Notes: generated by a model not told the origin, from the sequence alone. A stretch of 64,000 nucleotides of DNA from Bremia lactucae (GCF_004359215.1 NW_027152062.1:583620-647619), one strand, 5' to 3'. Shown: positions 46,115 through 57,529, numbered from the stretch's first letter. Program-made: numbers and translations.

Positions 46115-48622
46115 CGCCCCAGCAAAATGGAATGGCTGAACGAATGAATAGGACACTGACGGAACGTGCAAGGTCGATGCTAAATCACATGCAAGTGGAA
46201 AAGAAGTGGTGGGCTGAAGCTATAAATACAGCTGTATATGTGACCAACCGGGTCACGTGCGCTTCATCCCCGACGAAGACTCCAATTGAGATGTGTTTTG
46301 GCTTGAAGCCAGACATGTCACACATGCGCGTTTTTGGTGCTCAAGGTTACGCACACATTGACAAAGCAAAACGTGCTTAATTGGACAAGAAGGCATTTCG
46401 GTGCATGTTTCTTGGTTATTCACACGAAGTGAAGGGTTATCGTGTCTGGAATTATAATTCAGAAAAACTTGAAGTCACAAGGTCAGTGACATTTCAAGAA
46501 CAGCCACGGACGAAGTATGTACAAGTTGTTGATGACGCACCAGTATCAACTCGTCAGCACGCAAAAATAAATGGCGAAGGAGACGATGATATCAGGGTTC
46601 AATCACCAATTTCTTCGAATCACGATGAAATTGAACCTATGGAGGTTGATCAGACTAACGGTGATCAAATAGTCTCGCCTCCTCAAGAATTAACGTCGTT
46701 GGGTACACGTCTAGAGAATGGACATGAAGATGATATTGCTTTCGATATCGATGACGTGTACATGGAGCCAGCTAATTGAGGATGATATTCAGGCCATTGT
46801 GCCCAGGGAGGGATGGACTAATCTCGATGACAGTCTAGAGACACATTCATCTCGTGTTAGTGGACACAATAACCCTCTCGCAATATCTCCTCCAAGTACA
46901 GACTCACAAGCTTTGGTTCCGGTCGGGATGTCAGATGCTATTGTTTCGTCACGAGGAGATGAACCTGTAGAACGTGCCTCAAAACGATATCGTATTGAAT
47001 ATGATCAAGCTAATGCGGCATTTGAAACCCCATCAACGTACCAAGATGCTGTGAAGTCTCCACAAAGTATGATGTGGAAAGAAGCGATAGAAGCCGAACT
47101 GAAGGCACTAGATAGCAAAAAGACGTGGAGTCCCGTGGACAATTTGTTAAACAAGAAGGTAATTGGAACTAAGTGGGTGTTCGCCATCAAGCGAAATGAA
47201 AATGGTGATGTTGAGCGATATAAGGCTCGGCTTGTGGCATTAGGTTATCGTCAGACCTATGGAATTGATTACTGGCAACATACCGCGAAACACACGAATT
47301 GAATTCATGTTCGCAACCGGAGAATACGTGTCGTGATGGCTATATTCCAATATGATGTCGATACAGCATTTATCAATGGTGTTCTCGAAGAAGAGGTGTT
47401 TCTTAATACACCCGAGGGCGTTAAAATGAAATCGAGTCAAGTGCTGAAGCTAAATCGAAGCCTGTATGGACTTAAACAAGCTGCTGCAACATGGTTTAAG
47501 ACTATTTCAGGCGTTTTCAAGAGCATGGGATTTGTGGCGTGCGTTTCGGATCCGTGTGTATTTGTTCGTCGATTTGACAATTTTTCATGGACTTACGTGA
47601 CGTTATATGTCGATGACATGCTCATTGGTGGCATTTCGTACGACTCAATTAAGCAAGTTGCTGATGAATTGTCTACTAAATTTCAGCTCAAGAGACTGGG
47701 TAAAGTGCGATTTGTTCTGGGCATCGAAGTTGACTACAAGATGGAGGAGAAACGACTCAAGATCTGTCAAAGCGCGTGGATAGCAAGAATGGTTGAAAAA
47801 TTCAATCAAGATAATGCTAGGCCGGTGTATAATCCGGGTATGGAAGACCAGAACATGATAAGTGTGAAGTGATGGACCCAAAAATGAAAAATCGTCCGTA
47901 TCGTTCATTGGTGGGTTCACTTCTCTACGTGGCAACCGGCACAAGACCCGATATTGCATTCGCGGTGTGTCAATTGAGTCGACACTTAGAAAAACCAAGT
48001 GAAGAACATTGGAATGCAGCTATCCGAGTGCTGCGTTATTTAAAGTCAACCGCTATGGATGGAATCTGCTATCGGAGCAAGTCACGCGAACTGCAGTTGA
48101 GTGCATTTAGTGACGCTGATTGGGGCAGTAACAAGGACAAATGACGCTCAACATCAGGTGTGATGGTGATGGTCAACGGATCACCCGTGATTTTTTTTCA
48201 AGTCAAAAATGCAAAACAGTGTGTCGCTAAGCACTGCCGAAGCCGAATATGTGGCTTTATCATTGTGTATACAAGAAGTATTGTGGACTAAATCGCTATT
48301 GCTGGAGATGAAGGTCAAGATTAATGGTCCAGTAATGGTGTACGAGGACAATCAAAGTGTGATTGCTATCGCGAAAAATGAAGGATATCAAAGTCGTGCG
48401 AAGCACATTGATATACGCTATCATTTTGTCCGTGATCAAGTCAAAAACAAGGTAATACAGCTGGAGTATATTAAAACCAAGTTACAGCTCGCTGATTTCC
48501 TGACCAAGACAATTTCGACAACGAAGTTTCAATTTCTCGTGGCCAAGACCAATATTAGAAACTTCTCGTCGAGGAGGAGTGTTGAAGGTGGAACATCAGG
48601 CGACGGTTCGTTGTCGTGCTGA
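46115..48622 (+). pseudogene. Copia 1 pol: integrase end, reverse transcriptase, RNase H
   Basis: Integrase part 46115-46380 (AERMNRTLTERARSMLNHMQ, stop at 46378), integrase C-terminus 46381-46779 (FLGYSHEVKGYRVWNY), reverse transcriptase 46718-47302 (WKEAIEAELKAL, GTKWVFAIKRNENGDVERYK) and 47333-47872 (FQYDVDTAFINGVLEEEV, LYGLKQAAATWF, catalytic LYVDDMLIG), RNase H 47869-48144 (SLVGSLLYVATGTRPDIAFA) and 48209-48622 (SLSTAEAEYVALSLC, YEDNQSVIAIAKN). The catalytic YVDD is intact, but several stops and a small inversion at about 47276-47335 break the frame. Confidence 0.88.
47276..47335 (-). other. Micro-inversion inside Copia 1 reverse transcriptase
   Basis: The minus strand of 47288-47329 encodes TYSPVANMNSIRVF, the conserved Copia reverse transcriptase motif that should appear on the plus strand exactly here, between GIDYW (47270) and IFQYDVDTAF (47342). 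The segment has been flipped in place. Confidence 0.88.
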
Positions 48623-48779
48623 TGTGGCGGTTACTGTCGTGAATGACACAAGAAGAAGAGCAAGCGAAGCTGTTACATTTAAGTACGTAACATGTATGAG
48701 GGTTTTATAAGAACGAATTTACTTTTCCATTTTCCCTACACGAAGACATTCTTACGCAGTGTGTTGTCATACCCCAACA
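48580..48779 (+). repeat. Copia 1 3' LTR
   Basis: A 200-bp LTR with TGTTG...CAACA termini, preceded by the purine-rich GTCGAGGAGGAG and followed by the GGTAT target duplication. Confidence 0.92.
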
Positions 48780-48784
48780 GGTAT

Positions 48785-49250
48785 CACATGACAGTAAAAC
48801 ATTATACAAATCTACCCAGATTGAGCACCGTGCCTTCCTCAATTGTAGCCACTATCACTGCATAAAGCAAGGGCTAAGTTTAGCTTTCAACATAATCTTT
48901 GATATGCGGGATAGTTCCTGACAATCCGCAAGTTTTTTAAGAAGTTCAGCAAACATTAAATTTGTTAGGATTTAGCCAGGGCACAAGCTTAAAGACGAAC
49001 ATTGTGACATAATAAATTATGAAAATTGCTAAATTCACACCCTTTTTCGTTAAATTGACACCTTTTTTTATTTTGAGTTTGAAGTGCGAGGGAGGCGGCT
49101 GGGGCTAATTATAGCGTAATACGTTGTCTTAATGTATGCAGGAGTTATTGGTCGCATGATTATTCTTAAGGGTGACATGGGGGGTAACAACACCATTGCT
49201 GAGGTAAAGTCGGATAGCCATCATACCAATACTAATCACTTTGCGCTTAC
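48785..49250. other. Unassigned stretch
   Basis: No coding frame or RNA gene recognised between the Copia element and the family 2 LTR. Confidence 0.4.
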
Positions 49251-49690
49251 TGTAACGGGTGTATCGTTACATGAAATTAACACTTAAAGGTTGTTAATTA
49301 ATATATAATCTAAGAGGTAGATAATATTTGGAGAATATTACTATACATGGTAATATTCTAAAGGCTTATCCAATGGTAGATATAGACCATTATATCTACT
49401 TTCTTCGCGGTTCAGTCAGCGCTGGACGCGCGCAAAGAGAAAGACAGATAAGACTTTTAGTACATATTTTGTAAAAGTTTATAATTAAGTTAGTTTTAAG
49501 TAGGTAGACAAGAAGAACTTAATTATATTGATACAGTTTTTAATTAACCCTCTTTAAAGCAAGTGTTTTAAAGAAAAGACTTCTTCTGCACGTACTAGTG
49601 TACGTGAAGTGACGTGAGGCACCACTCGCACTGAGGCAGTGCGAAGTGGACTTGTACTAGAGCAGTACAGGTCTGCAGTAGCCCGTTACA
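49251..49690 (+). repeat. Family 2 LTR, left arm of the palindromic element
   Basis: Starts TGTAACGGGTGTATCGTTAC and ends GTAGCCCGTTACA (440 bp), followed by CCTGGTAGCACTTTGTAGTC, the primer-site-like leader. Confidence 0.92.
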
Positions 49691-49733
49691 CCTGGTAGCA
49701 CTTTGTAGTCCGTCCAAGGACCACAGTTCCAAT

Positions 49734-49890
49734 CATCTAACATGAACATGTTAGATGAAATGAAAATACGCATCACGTTTCGCGTGATAGCTACTCCTTT
49801 CTAAGTGACATAGAAAGGAGTGCGGTCGAACGAATGAGTTCGAGCGTAGGGAACGATGCCATCTTGGCCATGCTGTCCGATTTCGGACAG
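49734..49890. other. Five perfect hairpins at the gag 5' end
   Basis: Exact stems: 49734-49744/49747-49757 (11 bp), 49772-49777/49783-49788, 49793-49802/49812-49821 (10 bp), 49826-49831/49838-49843 and 49873-49880/49883-49890 (8 bp, 2-base loop). The same series is present in the gag copies at 43233-43440 and 51100-51260. They overlap the gag start codons. Confidence 0.95.
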
Positions 49891-49999
49891 AGATGCCCTC
49901 CATTCAGCCATCGCCAAGTCCATACAACATGAACTTGACGAGGCGAAGGAGAAGGTAGCCTTGCTTAATCAGCAAGACTCTCAACACGCAGAAGTTGAG

Positions 50000-51243
50000 G
50001 TGATGAGGGATACCTCATCACCAGGTGCAGAGACACATAATGATTGTGTGTCTGGAGCAACTTTAGTCAAGAGATTTGCAAACTCTCTTGAGGTTGCTGG
50101 ATCAGTAGAGCGTTGCGCCCCTACCGACCCCGACCGTTTTTTGGCAATCCGCCTCTCTGTTGCTATTTCGGAACAACGTCGGATCCGCGACCGTTGCCTT
50201 TTTTTGCATACGGTCCAAAATTACGTTCAGTACCATTCGGTGCTGGGCGTGGGGCACTACACTCATGAGCGTAGTGTCCTAATTTTTGGCAGCGATGGCA
50301 TTTCTGCAATCGCTTATTGCTCCAAAAGCGAGGTTTCTCGCTTTCGACGTAAGAGAGGTCCATGGGTTCTGGATCTCCTAGCTCCTGTCGTCTTGGAGGA
50401 CGATACGATGACGAACTAGCTTGAGCCTGTCTCAAGCTAAAGTCCTCCTGTTCCGCAACGGATATTGCTCCTTCAAGCGTATCCAGTTCCAAGCGCAACA
50501 GGTGGGTCTTTATGGGACTATCCGTAAGACCTTGGATGAACACCGTTATTAACGTGTGTTCATGGACTGGGTTATTTGTAATACAACTCGCTAAGAGTCG
50601 TATGTGCTGGGCATATGCGTGAACATCACGCTTGCCTCGCTTGAGTTTCAGAAGCTCTGAACGAGCTCTGAACTCAGCTCTAGGCGGTTCAAACGTCTGT
50701 TTGAGCCGGGCTTTAGCGACCCAAAGGCATACAAGTCGCGCAACTTAAGGCCCAATGCCCAAGTTTTGGCACGACCTGCCAAATTTGAATGAGCAAATGC
50801 GACTTGCATTTGCTCGTCGATGATGTGACGAGCCCTTATGGCATCGTCCAACTCGACAAACTATCTTCTGAGGGAGTCTTCTTCGACTCCCCTATACTTA
50901 GAGATGTCAATCTTTAAGGTTCCGGGACGACGCGTGTGCGTCATCCTAGGTACAGGGAGGGAGGGGTCTGTACCTGCTCTAACCTCAACAGTTCTGCATG
51001 TTGAGAGCCTTGCTGATTAAGCAAGGCTACCTTCTCCTTCGCCTCGTCAAGTTCATGTTGTATGAACTTGGCGATGGCTGAATGGAGGGCATCTCTGTCC
51101 AAACCGGACAGCATGGCCAAGATGGCACCAATCCCTACGGTCGAACTCATTCGTTTGACCGCACTCCTTTCTATGTCACTTAGAAAGGCGTAGCTATCAC
51201 GCGAAACGTGATGCGTATTTCCATTATCATCTAACATGTTCAT
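50000..51243 (-). pseudogene. Gag of the right arm of the palindromic element
   Basis: From ATG 51243 (MNMLDDNGNTHHVSRDSYAF) through MDDAIRARHIIDEQMQV (50851) and TLEGAISVAEQEDF to the zinc knuckle CHRCQKLGHYAHEC (about 50290). A deletion near 50713 removes about 12 bp (GSLDAFKARL reduced). Ends at the palindrome centre in the gag-protease junction. Confidence 0.85.
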
Positions 51244-51293
51244 GTTAGATGATGGAACTGTGGTCCTTGGACGGACTACAAAGTGCTAACAGA

Positions 51294-51735
51294 TGTAACG
51301 GGGCACTGCCGACTTGTACTGCTTCAGTACAAGTCCACTTCGCATTGCTGCAGTTGTGAGTGGTTCCTCACGTTACTTCACGTATAATAGTACGTTAAGA
51401 GGAAGTCTACTCTTTTAAACACTTCCTTTAAAGAGGGTTAAATGAAAACTGTATTAATATAATTAAGTTCTTCTTGTCTATCTACTTAATACTAACTTAA
51501 TTATAAACTAGTACAAAACATGTACCAAAAGTCTCATCTGTCATTCCCTCTGCGCACGTCCAGCGCTAACTGGACCGCGGAGATAGTAGATATAATGGTC
51601 TATATCTACCAATGGATAAGCTTTTAGAATATTACCATGTAAAGTAATAGTCTCCAGATATTATCTACCTTTTAGATAATATATTAATTAACAACCCTTA
51701 AGTGTTAATTTCATGTAACGATACACCCCGTTACA
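51294..51735 (-). repeat. Family 2 LTR, right arm of the palindromic element
   Basis: Plus-strand sequence TGTAACGGGGCACTGCCGAC to ACACCCCGTTACA (442 bp); reverse complement of 49251-49690 with scattered differences. Confidence 0.92.
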
Positions 51736-51795
51736 CTAGTTATTAACAAGTCGCTCCCATCACGCTACTCTCATAAATACAGAGGTAGATAATCA

Positions 51796-51970
51796 AGGGG
51801 TGTGGCAACATCAGTTCCCAAATGTTATTTATTGGGGGTGTACCAAAGTCCAAAAAGGATCTAAAGACTACTCCAAAGGAAAAATTGTCAATTTTGTGGT
51901 AGACGGGAAGGGTGTGGCTATACCAAAAGGGTGGGTGTGCTTTTACCGGTTCCCAAAAATACTGAAATTA
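51796..51970 (+). repeat. Dispersed repeat, copy 2
   Basis: Similar to 29472-29690 (see there). This copy ends just 8 bp before the start codon of the ankyrin gene, so it forms most of that gene's immediate upstream region. Confidence 0.6.
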
Positions 51971-51977
51971 AATTTAA

Positions 51978-53698
51978 ATGAGCTTAAAGCACGCGGCGTT
52001 GTGGGACGAGGTACAGGGCTCCTGTGAGGCGTCAAAGCTGAAGGCGATTTTAAGTACAGACTTAGATCCTTCTTCGCTATTAGATGGTTGGACACCGCTG
52101 CATTTCATCTGCGAGAATTACTCAGTGAAGCCGACAGCGCGTGCTGAGGGACTTCGGCTGCTGCTACACGCAGGCTTCGACGCAAATGCCGTGGATGAGG
52201 TGGGCCAACCTCAGCGACATTTTTTATAATAGCTGATTTCTTATTTTGTGACAGAATGGGTGGAGTGCACTACATTTGCTCTGTAAGAATAAGAGCGGGA
52301 GCGGCGAAGACTTTTTTCTGAGTATTCACCAGCTCTTGTCTGCAGGAGCCAATGTGGACCTTCAAACTTTAGTGCGTAGGCTACTTATTCTCTTTTATAT
52401 GGTCGACATTAATTGATGGTATTTGGGAAATATTTTTAAGGACAACAAAAAATGTGCTCTGCATAATTTGTGCGAAAACGAGATGCTTAAGGAAGATACA
52501 CTGGAAGCTTTGCTCAAGGCTAAGCCTGACATTAATTGTGTTGATAATGTACGGCCATATTGCTCCTCTGGGCGCATAGTGGCTCAAAGAAATTATTGAT
52601 ACAATGGTTATAGCACGGCAACGTTCCGCTGCACTATTTGTCTGAAAATCCAAGCGTTTCGGATCGTCTATTTAGCCTTATGCTGGCAGCAAAAGCTAAT
52701 ATAAATATCCAGAATCATGTACGCAAAATATGCGATTCTTATTATGTATTATTTACAGTGATTTTGCATCATTGTGACGTCATTAGTTTCTATCCACACC
52801 AGCTCACTACATCTGCCAGAACAGTCACGTGACGCAGCTTGTAATCCGCGAGCTGTTAAACCATCGAGCTAATTTTAACTTGAAGAACAATGTAAGTGCT
52901 AAGAAATCGAACGAAATTAAGGGAATTAAAAAAGATGAACTTTTTCTAAGCAGATTGGCAATACACCTGTCCACTACTTGTGTGAAAATAATGTTCTTAC
53001 GGTGGATATGCTGAAGGAACTCATGAGGGACAAACATGTAAACGTCACTATCATTAATTCGGTCGGTGGTATTACAAATTGTGTACCTTATCGGTTTCTA
53101 CTTAAATTTATCTTACTCAGCCATGTTGCTTGTTGAATATTGCTATATCAAGTTGGGGAAACTAGCAAGCGACTACATTCCGTCGCCAAAACACGAATGT
53201 CTTGAGTTCCTTCAAAAGTTTGCAGCGCCTAATCTGGATTCTTCAATATGGAATTCGAACGCACCAGCCCTAATCGGTGGTGAAGACGCCAGCAATTTGC
53301 CAGAGCCTTTGAAAGAGACGCTTAATGCCTGGAATGCATCACTGCCCCCATTTGATGCGGCATTTTACAATGCAATTTCCTGTGAAGCAGCTTTTCAATC
53401 CATCTATGACGAAGTCCAGAATGCCTCAGGGCTTGTGTGTGACTCTCCGCGCAATGTTGCAGCCTTTGATGCATGGAAAAAGAGCTTAATTAAGTGGCGA
53501 GCTTGCATTATGTTGGCATATGCAGCGCTGGTGCCTCATAACGCCTGGCACCAATATGCTGAGCAATTCCAGCGGCCCGTGCCATCTGACTTGACGAAAT
53601 TGCTAATTAAAGTGGAGGCAGTATGGAAGCAGTTTCCAGAGCAGACACAGAGGCGTGGTCGCTTTGAAGCGCTAACTGGTCTGTTTATTAAACCATAA
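51978..53698 (+). CDS. Ankyrin-repeat protein, seven exons
   Basis: Exons: 51978-52199, 52255-52371, 52441-52548, 52614-52718, 52787-52891, 52954-53037 and 53153-53698. Introns are GT-AG, 55-115 bp, all phase 0; the sum is 1287 nt, 428 residues. Each of exons 1-6 ends or carries an ankyrin unit: GWTPLHFICENY, GWSALHLLCKNK, KKCALHNLCENE, NVPLHYLSENP, STPAHYICQNS and NTPVHYLCENN. The C-terminal 182 residues (KHECLEFLQKFAAP, EAWKQF-like helices) have no repeat and no domain I know. Ankyrin repeats bind other proteins; partner unknown. The last acceptor (53152) is uncertain because the nearer CAG at 53120 does not keep the frame; intron 5 has a tandem AAGCAG acceptor. Confidence 0.82.
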
Positions 53699-54192
53699 AA
53701 AGCGCTGCTCATGAAACCGCATTAATTTTTTTAGGAACGTGCTTTTGTGGATATGCAGTAACTATGTATTTCTCATTGCTGAGCATTTTCTACTCATTGA
53801 GATATGTATTTTTTATTATGTAAAAAAATCTATCGGCTCTCATTCCTGTACAATACAAACACGTGATTCGGAGCAAAAAAATTCTACAAGAAATCATTGG
53901 TAGAATGTAAAGGACAATGAAAAAGTCTGCATAAAAGCTTAAACTTCGTCGTTTTTCAAATATGTAACGTGTTGGATGCTGAATAACCTCGTCACAGTTG
54001 CTTAAAAGTTCGAACAATTGTGTTCTATTACACATGTATTGACTGCTGCAGATCATGAGATTTCGCGCCCAATGTTACGATCAGACATTTACTTGATCAA
54101 GCTACATTCTAAAAAGCGGTAAAATACATGTTGCACTAGGATCTTTTTATTGTGAAATACGAAAACGATCATTTTTATTGAGGAACTTCAAT
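53699..54192. other. Gene-free stretch downstream of the ankyrin gene
   Basis: AT-rich, no frame with recognisable content. Ends at the family 3 LTR. Confidence 0.45.
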
Positions 54193-54710
54193 TGTAGGCG
54201 GGCGCTTCTATAACAGCCACGCTATACTTAAGCACACACCTTCAAGCACAGTGATGAAGCGTTTGAGCGTCTTTTCTCACGTGCAGTGAGGTAGTTGGTG
54301 GTCGTCTTAGCGACCTCACCCAACAAATTAAGTACCTTAGTACAAGTGTCGTCACGGAAGCGGTAATCCAGATTCACAGGCGCACTTATTAACTATGAAA
54401 TAGTTTTTAAACTGATTTGTATTTAATATGATTAGATATAAAGCCCTTTTATCCCATCAATAGATGTCATCTTTGTAGATGTGCATCTCTAACTTGCGGG
54501 TGTATTTATTCTAAATTCGTCGTCTCGCAGATGACGTCAGTCTCAAATGTCATCCTATTTAATGTGAATGCACCTGTGCATCCCATACACAAGGGTGGAT
54601 CAATATGTCAACTCACCCGAGTCACGTGTAAATTACCGATACAAGAGTTGATTGACCTCCCGTTAAGTGTACTTAACGGGCGCGTAACATGAGGCAGTTA
54701 CCCCGTTACA
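54193..54710 (-). repeat. Family 3 LTR, 3' LTR of a minus-strand Gypsy element
   Basis: On the minus strand it starts TGTAACGGGGTAACTGCCTC and ends GCCCGCCTACA (518 bp). The purine tract AAAGAGGAGGGGCGG precedes it at 54711-54725, giving the orientation. Matches the diverged copy at 14620-15155. Confidence 0.88.
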
Positions 54711-54869
54711 CCGCCCCTCCTCTTTAAGAACGATTTGCATTTTTTAAACATCGTCAAAGAAGGAACGTGGGACAGCGAGCCGTCTACGACGCGCTGCTCA
54801 AGTCTTATTATGCACTCCTTCAGCGACCAGTGTGTGCACCAAGTAGGGTGTCATCACACGGCGCTCCTC

Positions 54870-55920
54870 ATGCCACCTAAAAGAGGGGGGGCAAAGCTGT
54901 TAGGTCGTCTGCAAAGACACCCCCACAACCCAAAACAGAACAAACAAATCGTACGCGCCGCGATAATACGCCCCAGTCGCCTACTGCCATGGTTGCAATA
55001 CTGACAGCTACTGCTGCTGTCGCGCTGTCAACTGACACAATGATCCATCCCACTTGCACAGTAAGGATGTAGATCTGTCACTCATTGTTAACTACAATGA
55101 GTCGACACCGCTGCCATCACGACAAAGTTATGATGAAGTCAGCGAGCTAATGGGGAAGGCTGATAGCGCTATAATGTCAATCCACAATTCACCCATTGCT
55201 TTTTACATGGAGACGCCTAATGTTGCGAAGGCAAACTTGCCTCACGTCAACAAGGCAACTTTCTCGTCGTCTGCGCTAGCTAGTGTAGCGACCATCCATT
55301 AGAGCACTGCCCATAAAGGTGCAACTGCTTCTCAGTTGAGTAAAATCCCAACGTTTGTCGTTCAGACCATCAACAATGAGGAGTCTGACGCCAAAGAACC
55401 TGAAAGTAGAGCTCAACCGCGGCACGTGATCGTGTCCAGTAGGTGTCTCAATTTAGCCGTATTAAACCCGGCTATGCGACTGGTGGCACCACTTCCATCC
55501 GAATGACCTCGTTCGGATGAATTAAGTGCGTCACACCTAGAGCGCGCCACTATAGACGCTCATACTCATAACTATGATGGTGTCTTTTATTCGTGGAAGG
55601 ATCAAGGGAAATCACTCGGTCGTTTTCCCCCGATCACGGTCGTGTTGCGTCTAAACAAAACAACCGACCAATATGAAGCAGAATTTCTGCGCCACTTTCA
55701 GCCAGGCAACAACGGTCACAGCGAATTAACTTCGCATGCTGCGTGTGAGAGAAATAGTGGGCGGTACTGCACCCCCTGTTTCTTCTCATCATGCTATTTA
55801 TTTGAAACTAGCGGAGTGACAACTGGTGCTCCTTCTCATAGGCAAACACCAGGCCCGGCGTCGACCGGTTCCCAAGAGTCGAAACTCTTCGAGTATCCTT
55901 TCCATTTGACGAGGGTCTGA
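54870..55920 (+). pseudogene. Antisense accessory frame of family 3
   Basis: Plus strand, antisense to the minus-strand gag-pol, between integrase (ends about 56080) and 3' LTR. One single frame runs from 55054 to 55920 (289 codons) with only two stops (55300 and 55504): HSKDVDLSLIVNYNESTPLP, then HTHNYDGVFYSWKDQGKSLG and VVLRLNKTTDQYEAEFLRHF. A likely start lies at 54870 (MPPKRGG) in a neighbouring frame, followed by a proline- and threonine-rich stretch. No known domain was recognised. Confidence 0.55.
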
Positions 55921-56079
55921 AGCTTATGTTTCACGGAGCGGTGGGCAAGCAGCATTCCAACAAGGAAGCGTTGTTTCCAAGCAGCATCCACGCATTGAGA
56001 CGGTGCTCGATAGGAGTGGCAATTGCGCCCACCTACTCGCGGCAGCTTGATTCAGGTTCAGGGCACTACTGAATGACGC

Positions 56080-57529
56080 TCGACTCACGGTCGGCGTCAT
56101 CATCGGGCCCTTAAGACGGATGGGGATATGTGATCTCTTCTGGATCAACATACCGTTTCAGACGACCCACGTAAAAGACGGGGTGCTTCTTCATAAACAG
56201 CAGGAGTGCGAGCCTATAATCAAGGTCACTAACCCCTCGACCACCGTAAACGGTTCGATGAAACACGACAATAATCTCGTAGTACTTCCAGGTAGTGCAG
56301 AAACTGCATTTTTAAGGTAGGGTAGCCGTGCTTAATAGTACTTTGTCTCGGACTCATTGTTTTTGCGACCATTTTGGTCCGCATCTTGTTCTTGCTTACC
56401 CTTTGCGACTGCCATTGCGTCACGGACTTTTCGTGTGATGGCCAATCGCTAAGCGCTGAGCCTCGCTCACGCTTTCAGAATCAAACTCGCCTATGACACC
56501 GCCGAGAGGTCGGTCATAGGACGTAATTTATTGAACGCTGCTAACTGGCAGGGTCACTAGGGAAGTTTCCGTCGTTGACCGTATACCCCCACGGGTCATC
56601 GTCATTTTGACAAAACTATGCCCCTATTTCGCCGCGGGCGTAGTGAGGGGCCCTTCCCCACTAAGACTCGGGCTGCTTACAAACGAGACTGGCGTCCGAG
56701 GATGGCGCAGTCCGTATATATATATCGGTGTCTCAGCCGTACTGGCGTGGACAGTATTATTAATAGCGAATCTCGCGAAGGGTAAATGCTCGATACTTCC
56801 CTTAAGAGACGCTTCCGTGCGCAGTACATCCGCCACGACCCGAATGGCTCGTTCCGTTTGGCCATTTGGTCGGGGTATGATCGGCTGTTGACATGTGGAG
56901 CTTGCCACTTAGCAGCTCAAACACATGACGCCAAAAACCCGACGTAAAACGTGGACTCCGATCCGATACTATGGATTCGGGCATCCCATGCAGACTGTGC
57001 ACATGATCCAGGAAAAAAAGTGCTGCCTCCTTGCCTGTGATCGTGGTGCTACATGGTGCTAAATGCAGCATTTTGCCTAGTCTATCTACAAAGACGACGA
57101 GCCCCGTCCGACTCTTATGGTCAGGCGGCATGCCAAATATAAAGTCCAGACTGACCGACCCGTCGGAACCGGCAGCGACTTCAATGGCGCACTGCTGGAC
57201 AGTGCAGGCATTATGCGCTGACACTGTTCGCAGGAGCGAATGAAGTTGGCCACCCCTCGATATAAGTGTGGCCACTAAAATTCCTCTGACACTCGTAAGA
57301 ATGTCTTTGTACGGCCCAAATGCCCACTCGATGGTGCATCATGGAGCACGTGATGTATCTTCAGTTTGAGATCTGTACATAAATTCTCAAGTGGATCATG
57401 AGGTGACAGCTGATGCCATAATAGGCCATCGCTGTAGCTAAACTGACTTAGCTTAACATTCAGGTGCAACGTAAGGTCTCTCTTGCGTTGCACCTGAAGG
57501 CTAAGCTTTCGTTCACCGAAGTGATCCAA
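56080..57529 (-). pseudogene. Family 3 Gypsy integrase
   Basis: Minus strand from 57529: zinc domain with HHVLHDAPSSGHLGRTKTFL, core SLDFIFGMPPDHKSRTGLVV, SIVSDRSPRFTSGFWRHVF (the SDRSP aspartate is kept), TADHTPTKWPNGT.. (shifted) and the glutamate region NGQTERAIRVVADVLRTEA (56870-56810), then C-terminus PRFIGPFTVV-like at 56270-56240. Frameshifts near 56860 and 56300 and several stops make it non-functional. No chromodomain seen. Confidence 0.82.
57459..57498. other. Perfect hairpin with 13-bp arms in integrase zinc domain
   Basis: 57459-57471 and 57486-57498 are exact reverse complements (TTCAGGTGCAACG) with a 14-base loop. Longest single stem found inside the family 3 coding region. Confidence 0.95.

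Larger units (their letters stand above)
46091..48779 (+). mobile_element. Ty1/Copia element (Copia 1) with perfect GGTAT target duplication and internal deletion
   Basis: GGTAT stands at 46086-46090 and again at 48780-48784. The element starts TGTTGAAGGTGGAGCATCAG and ends in the LTR 48580-48779, which starts TGTTGAAGGTGGAACATCAG and ends CCCCAACA. Only the first 25 bp of the 5' LTR remain; they are joined directly to integrase codons (TPQQNGMAERMNR) at about 46116. The rest of the LTR, primer site, gag, protease and the first half of integrase are deleted. Since both ends and the target duplication are intact, the deletion lies within the element. Confidence 0.93.
49251..51735. mobile_element. 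Palindromic family 2 element: two 5' ends facing inward
   Basis: From the left: direct LTR (49251-49690), leader and the start of gag on the plus strand up to about 49995. From the right: inverted LTR (51735-51294), leader and gag on the minus strand down to about 50000. The first roughly 745 bp of each arm are inverted copies of one another. At about 49997 the plus arm jumps into minus-strand protease-gag sequence. No middle pol and no 3' half is present, and the 5-bp flanks differ (CTTAC and CTAGT), so no target duplication is evident. Confidence 0.88.

Noticed and set aside
47240..47440. Minus-strand gene overlapping Copia reverse transcriptase
   Set aside because: The Copia-like motif on this strand is explained by a small inversion within the element, not by a separate gene.
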